64,000 nt of DNA, from positions 153,999-217,998 of the forward strand of contig NZ_WKJJ01000017.1 of assembly GCF_009674485.1 (NCBI RefSeq), in the 5' to 3' direction. The translations under genes were made by a program, and so were the position numbers. Under the pieces are notes generated by a model, which made no database searches, had not been told where the DNA came from, and saw only the letters and a list, made by a program, of their open reading frames with translations. The DNA comes from Pseudoduganella rivuli. Lineage in GTDB: Bacteria > Pseudomonadota > Gammaproteobacteria > Burkholderiales > Burkholderiaceae_D. Positions 17,559 through 27,509 of the stretch are shown piece after piece (position 1 is the first letter of the stretch; each line of letters starts with the position of its first letter).

Positions 17559-20500
17559 CCTTTTTCTCCTCTTTCTTCGATTCGCCCTCCGACTTGCTGC
17601 TGTCGGAAGACGAGCTCGACGACGAACTGGCCGTGGCCGCGGCGCCGCCGCCCGTGCCGCCGCCGGTGGCGGTTTGCGCGGGCGTGGTGTCGGCCACGTT
17701 ATTGACCGTGGTATTGATCAGGTTCACGGCGGTATTGATCGCTTCGCGGACCGGTTCCGCCTCCTTGGTCTGCTGCGCTTTTGCCGCCGCTTCCGCTGCT
17801 GCCTTGGCGGCTGCTTCCTCTGCCGCTTTCTTCGCCGCCGCATCGGCCGCCGCCTTGGCCGCCGCGTCAGCCGCTGCCTTGGCCGCCGCTTCTTCCGCCG
17901 CTTTCTTGGCCGCCGCTTCGGCTGCCGCCTTGGCCGCCGCTTCCGCCGCTGCCTTGGCCGCCGCTTCTTCCGCCGCCTTGGCCGCTGCTTCGGCTGCTGC
18001 CTTGGCTGCGGCCTCTTCCGCTGCCTTGGCTGCCGCTTCGGCCGCTGCTTTCGCCGCGGCTTCTTCAGCTGCCTTGGCCGCCGCTTCGGCTGCCGCTTTC
18101 GCCGCGGCTTCTTCGGCGGCTTTCTTCGCGGCCGCTTCCGCTGCCGCCTTCGCGGCGGCTTCCTCGGCGGCTTTCTTCGCGGCCGCTTCGGCTGCCGCTT
18201 TCGCGGCGGCTTCCTCGGCAGCTTTCTTCGCGGCGGCTTCCGCCGCGGCCTTGGCGGCAGCTTCTTCCGCAGCCTTTTGCGCCGCTGCATCCGCTGCAGC
18301 CTTGGCAGCCGCTTCTTCCGCGGCTTTTTTCGCTGCCGCATCGGCCGCTGCCTTGGCGGCGGCTTCTTCCGCCGCTTTCTTCGCCGCCGCATCGGCTGCC
18401 GCTTTCGCCGCGGCTTCGTCGGCGGCGGCTTTGGCCGCTGCCGCCGCCGCCGCATCGACAATGGTCGGACTGGTGCCGCTGGCGAAGATCGAGCTTGCCG
18501 CCGTCACGGAACCGGTGACAGTGGTAATAGTCACGCCACCGGGGCTGTTGATGCTGGCGCTGCCGCCCGCCACGATATCGCCGGTGTCGGCGGTCATCGC
18601 CACGGAACCCGACGTGCTGGAAATCGAACCATCAAGGGCGATGCCGGTGCCGGCATCCATCGAAATATTATGCACGGCGGACAGCGACGACCCCGACGCC
18701 AGCGAAATATTGGTGCTGGCGTCCAGCGCGATGCTGTCGGCATTGATGGCCGCCGACACATTGATCGGGCTGTGCGCCGTCAGGCTGATGGCGCCCGATG
18801 GCGCGCTCAGCGCGCCGGTGACGCTGATGCCGCCCGCCCCGGTATTGTCGACGGTGATGCCGCCATTGGTGCTGCTGACCGGGCCCAGCACCAACGCATT
18901 GCTGCCGGTGGTATTGACCAGCGAAATACCTCCTGAACTCGTGTTGGTACCGGTATAGGCCTTGATCTGGTTGCCCGTATCGGTCAGCGTGACGCCCGTT
19001 TGCGAACTGGTGTTCAGCGAATTGGTCACCAGCGGGCCATTCTGGAAGATGCCGCCGCCTTCCGTCACATCGAGCGTCATGCCGGTCTGCGCCGTCGTGG
19101 CTTTCATGACCAGGCTGCCCGTGTTCTGCGAAATCGACAGCGAACCGGGAATCGAGAACGTGCCGCCGCTTTGCGACCAGTTTGTCGTCACGGTCACCGA
19201 ATTCAGGCCGCTGACCGTGCCGCCGCCCTGGGCGAAGCTGTTGAACGAGACATTGCCGCTGCCGCCCAGCGCACCGCCCACCTGGACGTAGGTCGTGCCA
19301 TTGAGCGTCCCCACCACGTTGACGGTGCCGCTGCCCAGCGCAAGGCCGGCGATATTCGACGTGTGGCTGGCGCTCGTCCCCAGGGTCAGTGCGCCGCCGC
19401 TCATTTGCAGCTTCTGGCCGCCGGTGACGGTCAGCGTATCGAGCGTGACGGAACCGCTGGCCAGCACCACGTCGCCGCTTGCCAGCGGCAGGACGGCGGC
19501 GGCCACATTGGCGCCATCCGGCGCGACGCCGCCCGACCAGTTGTTGGCGGTGGTCCAGAGCAGGTCCACGCCGCCCACCCACGTCGACAGCGGCCGCTGC
19601 GTGATGTCGGCCGTGACGCCGGTTGGCTGCGTCAGCGTGTAATTCGCCGCATCCGTGCCCGACAGCGCGATGGTGGTCAGGGTCAGCGGCTTGGCCGTGC
19701 CGACATTCTTGTCCGCGTAGCTGGCCGTAAAGGCGCCGGCGCTGACCACGTCGCTGCCGATCACGCCTGTCAGCGTGCCGCCGGTGGTGGTGGCGGCCGT
19801 CGTGCCGTCGTATTGCCTGGCGACGCCGGTAATGCCCGGCATGGTCAGCGTGGCCGGCGTGATGGCGGCGGTCAAGCCGGTCGGCACCGTCACCGTGTAG
19901 TTGGTGGCATCCGTGCCGGTCAGGCTGACGGCACTCACCGTCACCGGCTTGAGCGTGCCGACGTTCTTGTCGGCAAACGAAGCGGTGACGGCGCCCAGCG
20001 CCACCGAGTCGCCGCCAAAGGCGCCCGACAAGGTGCCGCCGCTGGTATTGGCGCCGGTGGTGCCGTCGTAGACGCGGGTCAGGCCCGCGATGCCGGACAC
20101 CGTCAGCGGCGCAGCCGTCACGTTGGCGGTCAGTCCCGTGGGTGGGACCACCGTATAGTTGCCCGCATCGGCTCCCGTCAGCGCCACTTGCGACACGGTG
20201 ACCGGCTTGGCCGTGCCCACGTTTTTATCCGCGAAGGCGGCTGTCACCGTGCCCATGTTGACCAGTTCGCCTTCGATGACGCCCAGCAGCGAGCCACCCG
20301 ACGTCGCTACGCTGGTGCCGGCGTTGTAAACGCGGTTGGTGGCCGTCAGGCCGGACACGGTCACCTGCGCCGCCGTGATATCGGCCGTGACATTGGTGGG
20401 AATGGTCAGCGTGTAATTGGCGGCATCCGTGCCCGTGATGCTCAGTGCACCGTTCGGGATGGTGATGGCTTTGGCGGTGCCAACGTTTTTATCGGCAAAA

Positions 20501-23500
20501 TTGCCGGTGCCGATCGACGAATTCAGCGTCACGGTATCGCTGCCCAGCACGCCGGACAGCAGCGGTGTGCCGGCCAGCGTGACGGACGTGCCGCCGTTAT
20601 AGGCGCGCGACGTGCCGGTGATCCCGGTCACCGTCAATCCGGCGGCCGTGATGGCGGCCGTCAGCCCGGTCGGCGGCGTGACCGAGTAATTGCCGGCGTC
20701 GGTTCCCGTCAGCGCCACCGACGACACCGTCACGGACTTGCCGGTACCGACGTTCTTGTCCGCGAAGTCGGCACTCACCGTCCCCATCAGCACATTTTCA
20801 CTGCCCAGGATGCCCGCCAGCGTACCGCCCGTCGTGGTGGCGGCCGTCATGGCGTCATATACGCGGCTGTTGGCCGTCATGCCGCTGACCGTCAGGATGG
20901 CGGGCGTAATGTTGGCGGTGAGTCCGGTCGGCATCGTCACGCTGTAGTTGCCGGCATCGGCGCCGCTGGTCGCCACGCCGGACACGGTGACGGTCTTGCC
21001 GGTGCCGACATCCTTGCTGTCGAAGTTCGCCGTGACGGCGCCCATGGTCACCACGTCGCTGCCCAGGATGCCGGCCAGCGAACCGCCGCTGGTCGATGCC
21101 GACGTCAGCATGTTGTAGGTGCGGCTGCCGGCGGTCAGGCCCGACACCGTCAACGTTGCCTTGCTGATGTCGGCCGTCAGCCCGGTCAGCGCCGACACCG
21201 TGTAATTGCCGGCATCGGCGCCCAGCAGCGTGATCACGCTGCCCGGCGCGGTGACTGTCTTGCCGGTTCCGACGTTTTTGTCGGCAAACGACCCGTTGCC
21301 CAGCGTGGGGCTGGCGCTGACATCGTCCGTCGTGCTGCCGACCGTGATGATGCCCGACAGCACGGGGGTGCCGGACAGTGTCGCGGTGGTGGTGGTGTCG
21401 TAGGTGCGGCTGACGGCGGTCACGCCGCTGGCGGTCAGGGTGGCCGCCGTGACGTTGGCGGTCAGGCCGGTGGGCGCCGAGACACTGTAGTTGCCGCTGT
21501 CGGCGCCGGTCAGGGTGAAGGCCGAGCCTGGCAAGGTGATGCCCTTGCCCGTGCCGACATTTTTATCGGTAAAGGTGCCGGTGCCGACGCTGGCGACGCT
21601 GACGACGTCGGAGCCGATCTTGCCGGAAATGGATGGCGTGCCGCTCACGGCGGCCGTCGTGGTGGCGTCATACACGCGCGAGACGCCGGACAGGCCGCTG
21701 ACCGTCAGCGCCGCCGGCGTGATGTCGGCGGTGATGGTCGGCAGGGTCAGCGAGTAATTGCCGGCGTCAGTACCGCCCAGCGAGAAGGCGGAATTGCCGA
21801 TCGTGATGTTTTTCGCGGTCCCGACATTTTTATTGGCAAACGTGGTGAAGCCGGGCGTGTAGCTGACGGTGACATTGTCGCTGCCGGCCTTGCAGCACAG
21901 CGTGGCGGACGACGTGTTGAGGGTGGCGGCCGTGGTGCCGTCGTATACACGGTTCACGCCCAGCAAGCCGCTGACGGTCAGCGGTGCGGCCGTGATGGTG
22001 CCGGTGCCCGACGTGCTCGACAGCGTGTAATCGGATGCCGCGGAACCCGTCAGCGAGACACTGGCGCTGAGCGGCTTGGACGCGCCGACATTCTTGTCCG
22101 CAAACGACACGGAACCCGACATGGACAGGTTCGATGCGTCGGCCGTGATCACATTGTTGATGGTGAAGGTTGGCGACGCCAGCGACGTGGTCGCGTCATA
22201 CACTTTGCTGCCGCTGAACACGGCCGTTACCGGACGCTGCGCAATCGTCAGCGACGACGACGCGCCCGTGTAGCTGATGTCGTACTTGGTCGACGACAGG
22301 CCGCCCGGCGAATACGTTCCCGCATGCAGCGCGCCGCTGGTGCCCCAGCCCAGCGTGCCGCTCAGGCTGGACGACGAGTCGCCGCTGGTGAAGCCGCTGT
22401 ATGCCGGCGTCGGGTCAAACGCTTGCGCATTGCCGTCATAGGTTTTACTGATGGTGCCGCCCGTCAGCGTGATCGAGAGCGGCACCAGGAAGTCGCGCAG
22501 CATGGCCGTGGTGCTGCCGTCATACAGTTGCCACGTGGTGCTGAAATTGAAGCCAGTGTAATTCGACTGCTGTTTCAGCTGCGCCGTCGTGCGGCCCGTG
22601 GCGGCGGGATCGGTTCCCCCGGCGCCACTCTGCTCATTATTCCAGTACAGGCTGGTGGCTGTGCCACTGTTATTCCCGACCGAACCATGCACCTGGGTAA
22701 AGCTGCCGGCGCTCAGGGCGCCCGTACTGTACGACGTGCCCAGCGTGCCCGTCGACGTGCCGGCCAGCCCGCCCAGATTCGCATGGGTCGCGCCACTGTC
22801 CGTGGAGGAAGCGCTCACACTGCCATTGGCAAAGGTGTCCGTGACGGTGCCGGTGTTATAACCGACCAGTCCCCCCACGTACCCGCCGCCCGTGACACTG
22901 CCGGTGGCATACGATTTCGTGACCGAGCCGGCATTGTAGCCAACCAGCCCGCCCGCCACGTCCGCCGCGGTGGTGACAGCCCCGGTGGCAAACGACTTCG
23001 TGATGGCGCCGCCGGCGTTATACCCGACCAGCCCGCCGGCCTTGGCCAGGCTGGACGAGCCGGATGCCGTGACGGCGCCGGTCGCGGACGATCCCGTGAT
23101 CGTGCCCTGGTCAGCCCTGCCGACCAGCCCGCCCACTGCAAAGACGCCGGAAACGGGCACGCTGCTGGTGACGCCGGAAATCACGCCGCCGCTGCTGCCT
23201 GTGATATTGCCCACCACGGCGCCGGTCTGCTGTCCGCCCGTGATGGAGCCGCCCGTCATCGCCAGGTTTTTCACGGTGCCGGCGCCCACGAGTCCGAACA
23301 GGCCGACCGCATCTTCGCTGGCGCGGCTGATGGTCAATCCCGAGATGGTTTTATTGTTGCCATCGAAAATGCCCGCATAGGCATTGGTGCTGCCGAGCGG
23401 TGCAAAACCCTTGCCGGCATTCCAGTTCGACGTGGACGAGGCATCGATGTTATTGGCCAGGATGAAATTGTCCGTGTAGCTGGCCGATCCCGCGCCCTGC

Positions 23501-26202
23501 AAGCCGTACACGTCCGTGATCTGGTACGGTGACCCGCTGGAACCGTCGCCACCCAGCACGCGGGTGAAACCCGCGCTATCGAGCTTCATCTGCCCCAGGC
23601 TCAGCGACGGCAGCGAAGCGGCATTTTGCACCCACTGGCCGTTACCCAGGTAGAGCTGGCCCGTCACCGAGACGGACGACGGCACGATGAACTGGTCTTC
23701 CGCCGTCAGGAATAAATGGGCGCCCCAGCTCAGCGGCTGGCTGATGGTGATGTCGCCCGACGCATTATTGCTGCTGACGGTGAAGCTGAGATTATTCGTG
23801 ACGAAACGCGACATCGACGACGTGGGAATATTCAGCACGCCGGACGTTTCACTGGACGCGCCCAAATCGATGGAATTATTGGAAATAATGCCGACCACGT
23901 TGCCGGTGATGTTCTGGTTGATGGTCATCTTCCCGGCGGTCATGACCACGCTGGCGGCGGAGGTCAGCGTACCGTCCACGGTAATGCGGGCATCCGTGGT
24001 GTCGGTCGTCGCCAGCACCAGGTTGCCACTGGCCGCGACGCTGCCCAGCACCTTGATGTCGGCATCGCCGCTGGCCACGATGTTCAGCGCGCCGGTTGGA
24101 TGCGACGTTGTGGTGTTCAGTGCATTGACTTCCACGTCCGGACTGCCGGTGGAGCCGGTATGGGTGAAGGTCAGCGCGCCGGTGGTCGACAGGCGCTGGA
24201 TTTCCGCTTCGCTGAGCGCCAGCGTATTGGCGGAATCGGCTTCCGTGCCCCCCAGGTGCAGCGCCTGGCTGGTGCTGCGCGCGACGGCGGAAATGCCGCC
24301 CGCGCCGGCGCTGACCGTACCCTGCAAATTCATGTTATCGCCTTGCAGGATGATCAGGCCGCCGCCGCTGGAAATGGCCGTGCTGCTGCCCGTCACGATG
24401 CCGTTGCCGTAAGCGGACTGCAACGTGATGGCGCCGCCATTGCTGCTCATGTTGCCATTGATGTTCAGCGCGCCGGACGAGCTGCTGGCCTGGATGATGC
24501 CGCCGCCCGACGACGTCACCGCGCCCGTGCTGAGCGTCTGCGCGACCAGCAGGACATTGCCGGATGCCGAGGCCGCGACGTTGCCGCTGATGCTGTTCGA
24601 TGTGTGGTTCAGCGAAATACTGCCGGCCGCGGCCGATGCCGTGACCGATGCGGCCGTGATGGCGGCCGATTGCGAAATCGAACCGCCGGTCGACGTCAGG
24701 TTCAACGCGGCATTGCTGCCGGAAACGGCGGCATTGATGGCGATATTGGAATCGGCCAGCAGGGTCAGGCTGTTCGAACTGCTCCACGAGAATGGATACG
24801 ATACCGTCAGCGTACCGGTGCCGCTGGCGCTGCTGGTGGTCGTCACTGTGATGTTGTTGTTGGCCAGCGCCGCCGTCAGCCGCCCTACGTCCAGTCCACT
24901 GCTGGTGCTGGTGCCGCTCTCGGCAAACTGGTTGCTGTTCAATGTCACGTTGCCGAACGATTCATTGTCGATCGTAATACTGGTCGGATCCAGCAACAGC
25001 TGGCCGGTTTTACCGAGAGGCGCCCGGGTATCGGCGCTGCCCTGCATGTCGAGATAGTGGCCCGAGGTTTCGATCAGGCCGCCGTCGCCGCCCTGCGCGC
25101 CGCCGCGCGCCGACAGGCTGCCGTACACCCGCGTGGCGTTATCGCCCCACGCGATGATGCGCCCGCCGGCTCCCTTGCCCAGCGCGTCGGAACGGACCTG
25201 CGCCTGGTCGCCGATATACGTTTGCTGCGCGTTCGGCACCGACGCATCCTTGCCCTGATAACCGCCGCCGATCAAAACCTGGCCGCCGCCGGCGTCGCCG
25301 CTGGCGTCGACCTGCGCATCGTCCATCAAGCCGACCCGCTGGCCCAGCAAGCGGATGTCGCCGCCCTGCCCCGCGCTGTTGACGGCGCTGGTGGTGGAGC
25401 CTTTTTCCAGCAAGGTGGTGCCGGAAGCCTTCAGCACGATCTTGCCGTTTTCACCCCGCACCGCGCTGTCCGCACTGACCTTGCCGCGCTGGTTGACCAG
25501 CGCGCCGTAGATGCCGACCCGCCCGCCCGAGGCCAGCACCTGCCCCAGGTTCAACGCCTGGTCGGCGGGCGCCGACACCACCACGTGCACCGAGGGGTCG
25601 CTGGAATCGACCAGTTGTACCGTGTGGCCCGCCGCCAGCACCACGTCGCCCTGCGGCGACGTGATCACGCCACTGTTCTCGACGCTGGAACCGACCAGGA
25701 ACACGCGGCCGCCGCCCGGCGTCGTGATCGCGCCTTCGTTCGACACCTTGCCGGCATTGACCCCGCTGAAGCGGTTGCGCCCTGCCAGGAAATCTGTATC
25801 GGACAGCGCCAGCGACGACGCCACCAGGCCATTCACGTCGACCCGGGCATCCTTGCCGAACATGATGCCATTCGGATTGATCAGGTAGACGTGGCCGTTC
25901 GATTGCAGCGCGCCGAGGATGCGGCTGGGATCCTGCCCCGTGATGCGGTTCAGGACCCGGCTGTCCGCGTTTTGCTGAATGAAGCGCGTGATTTCATTGG
26001 GCGCGATGGAAAAGCTTTGCCAATTGATGATGGCGTTCGGCGTGTTCGTAATGGAAAACAGGTTGCCACTTTGCTGGAAGCTGGCCTGTCCTGCGATCAC
26101 TTGCGGGGCGGTGGGATTGGCGTCAGCGGAGGTATAGCAGGCGGCGATCAGGACAGCGAGCACTTTGCGGCGCAGTCCGTGATGGACGGGATGGAGGTTC
26201 AT
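17491..26202 (-). CDS. Giant TpsA filamentous haemagglutinin with YDG and GLUG repeats (2903 aa)
   Basis: Paralogue of the 3231-residue TpsA. The ATG at 26202 has AAGGAAG upstream and gives a basic n-region, a hydrophobic core and cleavage near S-A-D-A before N-P-T-A-P; reading further upstream adds only an unlikely Cys-rich leader. The TPS domain carries NTPNAIINWQSFSI and NPNGIMFGKDAR. Next come beta-helix, GLUG-like repeats (G-G-L-V-G-Y-N-A-G type), about 10 YDG repeats encoded around 19595-22240, more beta-helix, a TolA-like helix of about 225 residues, a Ser-rich linker, a Lys/Glu tail and a final K-M-Y-C-N. One YDG unit is odd in holding a Cys-Cys pair (S-A-T-L-C-C-K-A-G-S-D). It begins 28 bp after the POTRA-less barrel gene, so these two form a TPS-like pair. 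Confidence 0.93.
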   Translation of the reverse strand: MNLHPVHHGLRRKVLAVLIAACYTSADANPTAPQVIAGQASFQQSGNLFSITNTPNAIINWQSFSIAPNEITRFIQQNADSRVLNRITGQDPSRILGALQSNGHVYLINPNGIMFGKDARVDVNGLVASSLALSDTDFLAGRNRFSGVNAGKVSNEGAITTPGGGRVFLVGSSVENSGVITSPQGDVVLAAGHTVQLVDSSDPSVHVVVSAPADQALNLGQVLASGGRVGIYGALVNQRGKVSADSAVRGENGKIVLKASGTTLLEKGSTTSAVNSAGQGGDIRLLGQRVGLMDDAQVDASGDAGGGQVLIGGGYQGKDASVPNAQQTYIGDQAQVRSDALGKGAGGRIIAWGDNATRVYGSLSARGGAQGGDGGLIETSGHYLDMQGSADTRAPLGKTGQLLLDPTSITIDNESFGNVTLNSNQFAESGTSTSSGLDVGRLTAALANNNITVTTTSSASGTGTLTVSYPFSWSSSNSLTLLADSNIAINAAVSGSNAALNLTSTGGSISQSAAITAASVTASAAAGSISLNHTSNSISGNVAASASGNVLLVAQTLSTGAVTSSGGGIIQASSSSGALNINGNMSSNGGAITLQSAYGNGIVTGSSTAISSGGGLIILQGDNMNLQGTVSAGAGGISAVARSTSQALHLGGTEADSANTLALSEAEIQRLSTTGALTFTHTGSTGSPDVEVNALNTTTSHPTGALNIVASGDADIKVLGSVAASGNLVLATTDTTDARITVDGTLTSAASVVMTAGKMTINQNITGNVVGIISNNSIDLGASSETSGVLNIPTSSMSRFVTNNLSFTVSSNNASGDITISQPLSWGAHLFLTAEDQFIVPSSVSVTGQLYLGNGQWVQNAASLPSLSLGQMKLDSAGFTRVLGGDGSSGSPYQITDVYGLQGAGSASYTDNFILANNIDASSTSNWNAGKGFAPLGSTNAYAGIFDGNNKTISGLTISRASEDAVGLFGLVGAGTVKNLAMTGGSITGGQQTGAVVGNITGSSGGVISGVTSSVPVSGVFAVGGLVGRADQGTITGSSATGAVTASGSSSLAKAGGLVGYNAGGAITKSFATGAVTTAADVAGGLVGYNAGSVTKSYATGSVTGGGYVGGLVGYNTGTVTDTFANGSVSASSTDSGATHANLGGLAGTSTGTLGTSYSTGALSAGSFTQVHGSVGNNSGTATSLYWNNEQSGAGGTDPAATGRTTAQLKQQSNYTGFNFSTTWQLYDGSTTAMLRDFLVPLSITLTGGTISKTYDGNAQAFDPTPAYSGFTSGDSSSSLSGTLGWGTSGALHAGTYSPGGLSSTKYDISYTGASSSLTIAQRPVTAVFSGSKVYDATTSLASPTFTINNVITADASNLSMSGSVSFADKNVGASKPLSASVSLTGSAASDYTLSSTSGTGTITAAPLTVSGLLGVNRVYDGTTAATLNTSSATLCCKAGSDNVTVSYTPGFTTFANKNVGTAKNITIGNSAFSLGGTDAGNYSLTLPTITADITPAALTVSGLSGVSRVYDATTTAAVSGTPSISGKIGSDVVSVASVGTGTFTDKNVGTGKGITLPGSAFTLTGADSGNYSVSAPTGLTANVTAATLTASGVTAVSRTYDTTTTATLSGTPVLSGIITVGSTTDDVSASPTLGNGSFADKNVGTGKTVTAPGSVITLLGADAGNYTVSALTGLTADISKATLTVSGLTAGSRTYNMLTSASTSGGSLAGILGSDVVTMGAVTANFDSKDVGTGKTVTVSGVATSGADAGNYSVTMPTGLTANITPAILTVSGMTANSRVYDAMTAATTTGGTLAGILGSENVLMGTVSADFADKNVGTGKSVTVSSVALTGTDAGNYSVTPPTGLTAAITAAGLTVTGITGTSRAYNGGTSVTLAGTPLLSGVLGSDTVTLNSSIGTGNFADKNVGTAKAITIPNGALSITGTDAANYTLTIPTNVTADITAAQVTVSGLTATNRVYNAGTSVATSGGSLLGVIEGELVNMGTVTAAFADKNVGTAKPVTVSQVALTGADAGNYTVVPPTGLTANVTAAPLTVSGIAGLTRVYDGTTGANTSGGTLSGAFGGDSVALGAVTASFADKNVGTLKPVTVSAVSLTGTDATNYTVTVPTGLTAAITPATLTMPGITGVARQYDGTTAATTTGGTLTGVIGSDVVSAGAFTASYADKNVGTAKPLTLTTIALSGTDAANYTLTQPTGVTADITQRPLSTWVGGVDLLWTTANNWSGGVAPDGANVAAAVLPLASGDVVLASGSVTLDTLTVTGGQKLQMSGGALTLGTSASHTSNIAGLALGSGTVNVVGTLNGTTYVQVGGALGGSGNVSFNSFAQGGGTVSGLNSVTVTTNWSQSGGTFSIPGSLSISQNTGSLVMKATTAQTGMTLDVTEGGGIFQNGPLVTNSLNTSSQTGVTLTDTGNQIKAYTGTNTSSGGISLVNTTGSNALVLGPVSSTNGGITVDNTGAGGISVTGALSAPSGAISLTAHSPINVSAAINADSIALDASTNISLASGSSLSAVHNISMDAGTGIALDGSISSTSGSVAMTADTGDIVAGGSASINSPGGVTITTVTGSVTAASSIFASGTSPTIVDAAAAAAAKAAADEAAAKAAADAAAKKAAEEAAAKAAADAAAKKAAEEAAAKAAADAAAQKAAEEAAAKAAAEAAAKKAAEEAAAKAAAEAAAKKAAEEAAAKAAAEAAAKKAAEEAAAKAAAEAAAKAAEEAAAKAAAEAAAKAAEEAAAKAAAEAAAKAAEEAAAKAAAEAAAKAAAEAAAKKAAEEAAAKAAADAAAKAAADAAAKKAAEEAAAKAAAEAAAKAQQTKEAEPVREAINTAVNLINTTVNNVADTTPAQTATGGGTGGGAAATASSSSSSSSDSSKSEGESKKEEKKDGVAPQDSAPKKEEPTRKMYCN
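17778..18457 (-). repeat. Ala/Lys/Glu-rich TolA-like helix-coding repeat
   Basis: Encodes about 225 residues of AAAKAAAEAAAKKAAEE type, free of Gly and Pro, between the beta-helix and the Ser-rich C-terminal linker. It is the counterpart of 5632-6290 in the paralogue, with different unit order. It produces long false open frames on the other strand. Confidence 0.88.
19595..22240 (-). repeat. Array of about 10 YDG repeats
   Basis: Tandem units of 84-95 residues with the R-x-Y-D start, the F-A-D-K-N-V-G-T core and the D-A-G-N-Y end. The units are more diverged and more variable in length than those of the neighbouring TpsA. Boundaries are approximate. Confidence 0.83.
25040..26040 (-). repeat. 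Copy 2 of a near-identical 1-kb segment shared by two tpsA genes
   Basis: Partner of 13850-14850, offset about 11188 bases, same orientation. It encodes the TPS domain and the first beta-helix turns of this TpsA. Confidence 0.8.
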
Positions 26203-26230
26203 CTTGCCTTCCTTATTTGCTGTGGCGGGA

Positions 26231-27352
26231 TCACCAGCGCATGCCGATGCGCACGTGCAGGCGGTTCTTGTCTTCTTGCGGAACGATGCTGGACTTGACC
26301 ACGCGGCCATAGTCCACTTGCAGGTCGACGTTCTTGTAGATGTTCATGCGTACGCCGACGCCGATACTGCGCACGGTATTGCTGCGCAATTCGCCGGGCA
26401 AGTCGCGGTTGCTGCGGAAATAGCCTTTGTCGTAAAACACCAGCGCCCGGCAACGCCAGCGGACGTATTCGCCGCACAACTCCGGCGAATACAGCTCCAC
26501 GTGCGCGGCCAGGCCACTGTCGCGCGCCAGCGCGCGGTCATTAAAGCCGCGCACCAGCAAACCGCCGCCGGCGCCGCCCGCGCCGAACTGCTCGCCCGGC
26601 AACAGCACGTCGCTCGTATATTGGCCCCGCACGCCGGCCCGTACCTGGAAATCGCTGGGGAGTTCGCGCGTCAATTGCGCGGCCAGCCGCAACACGCTGT
26701 AATTCGCGCTGGCGCCGGGGCGCAGGCGTGCAATGTCATCCTGGTGGCCGCGCGGTGCGCCGATATTGTGCAGCAAGGTGACAGATCCGCTCACGGTCCC
26801 CTCGTCCAAGGTCCAGTTGCCGCTGACATTCACGCTGAGCGGCGTGACCGTCACATCGTTGCCCGGTTCCACTTCCTGCAGCGGACCGTTGGCGCGGTAA
26901 CCGCGCAGATCCGCGCCCAGGCTGAACCGCGATTCATAACCACCGCCGGACGCCAGCATCTGGTTCCAGCGCACGCCGACCGCCGCCCCTTTACCGGGAT
27001 TGTCCAGCGGTCCGGGCCACAGGCCCACGTCGCCGCCGGCGGTATTGCCTGCCCCGCCCATGCCCGCCGTGGCGCCCGTCCGGCCTGCTCCGCCCACGCC
27101 GCTATAGCCGTCATGGCGCGCGCCGGCCTGCGACCAGCTGCCATACACATCGAGCGTATCGCCGCGCCGCGCCAGACCGGACAACGGGAATGAATAGCCC
27201 AGCTGGACGCCGGCCCGCACCTTGCTGTCGCTGTTGTCCAGCACCGCCTCGCCTTTGACATTCGCCTTGTCATCCTGCGGGTCCGCGTATGCCGTGCCCG
27301 CAGCAGCGGCAAGGGCCGTTGCAGCCAGCAAGTGCACAAAACGACATCTCAT
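26231..27352 (-). CDS. POTRA-less TpsB-like outer-membrane barrel protein
   Basis: 373 residues. The ATG at 27352 follows GGAGG and gives MRCRFVHLLAATAL with cleavage near A-Y-A before D-P-Q-D-D. The rest aligns by eye with only the C-terminal two thirds of the full TpsB at 15027-16607. Shared blocks are G-N-D-V-T-V-x-P-L-S-V-N, S-V-T-L-x-H-N-I, G-E-Q-F-G-x-G-G-A, V-R-G-F, a C-x6-C hairpin (C-G-E-Y-V-R-W-R-C), L-Q-x-D-Y-G-x-V-V and R-L-H-V-R-I-G-M-R-W at the end. Both POTRA domains and the first barrel strands are absent. A Gly-rich insert follows D-G-Y-S-G-V near residue 75. Since POTRA domains recognise TpsA, this may be an anchor or accessory barrel, may work with the full TpsB, or may be a truncated relic. 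The intact frame, signal peptide and SD argue against a relic. Confidence 0.85.
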   Translation of the reverse strand: MRCRFVHLLAATALAAAAGTAYADPQDDKANVKGEAVLDNSDSKVRAGVQLGYSFPLSGLARRGDTLDVYGSWSQAGARHDGYSGVGGAGRTGATAGMGGAGNTAGGDVGLWPGPLDNPGKGAAVGVRWNQMLASGGGYESRFSLGADLRGYRANGPLQEVEPGNDVTVTPLSVNVSGNWTLDEGTVSGSVTLLHNIGAPRGHQDDIARLRPGASANYSVLRLAAQLTRELPSDFQVRAGVRGQYTSDVLLPGEQFGAGGAGGGLLVRGFNDRALARDSGLAAHVELYSPELCGEYVRWRCRALVFYDKGYFRSNRDLPGELRSNTVRSIGVGVRMNIYKNVDLQVDYGRVVKSSIVPQEDKNRLHVRIGMRW

Positions 27353-27509
27353 GATGCCTCCGGACAGCAGCGCCAACCACCGCCCATAGCCGTTTGATAA
27401 TTTAGCTAATAAGAAATGGTTGTTACTTTAAGTTTAGTCCGATTTATCAGTGAAGTCCGCAACTTTCGGGCGCGCTGATGCAGGCGGGAGACACTTTGAT
27501 AGCAGCCTG

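Noticed and set aside
17465..18958. Plus-strand Ala/Ser-rich frame opposite the second helix
   Set aside because: Same reason: complement of the repeat, no start signal and no family.
19000..23532. Plus-strand frame of about 1500 codons
   Set aside because: Shadow of the TpsA at 17491-26202.
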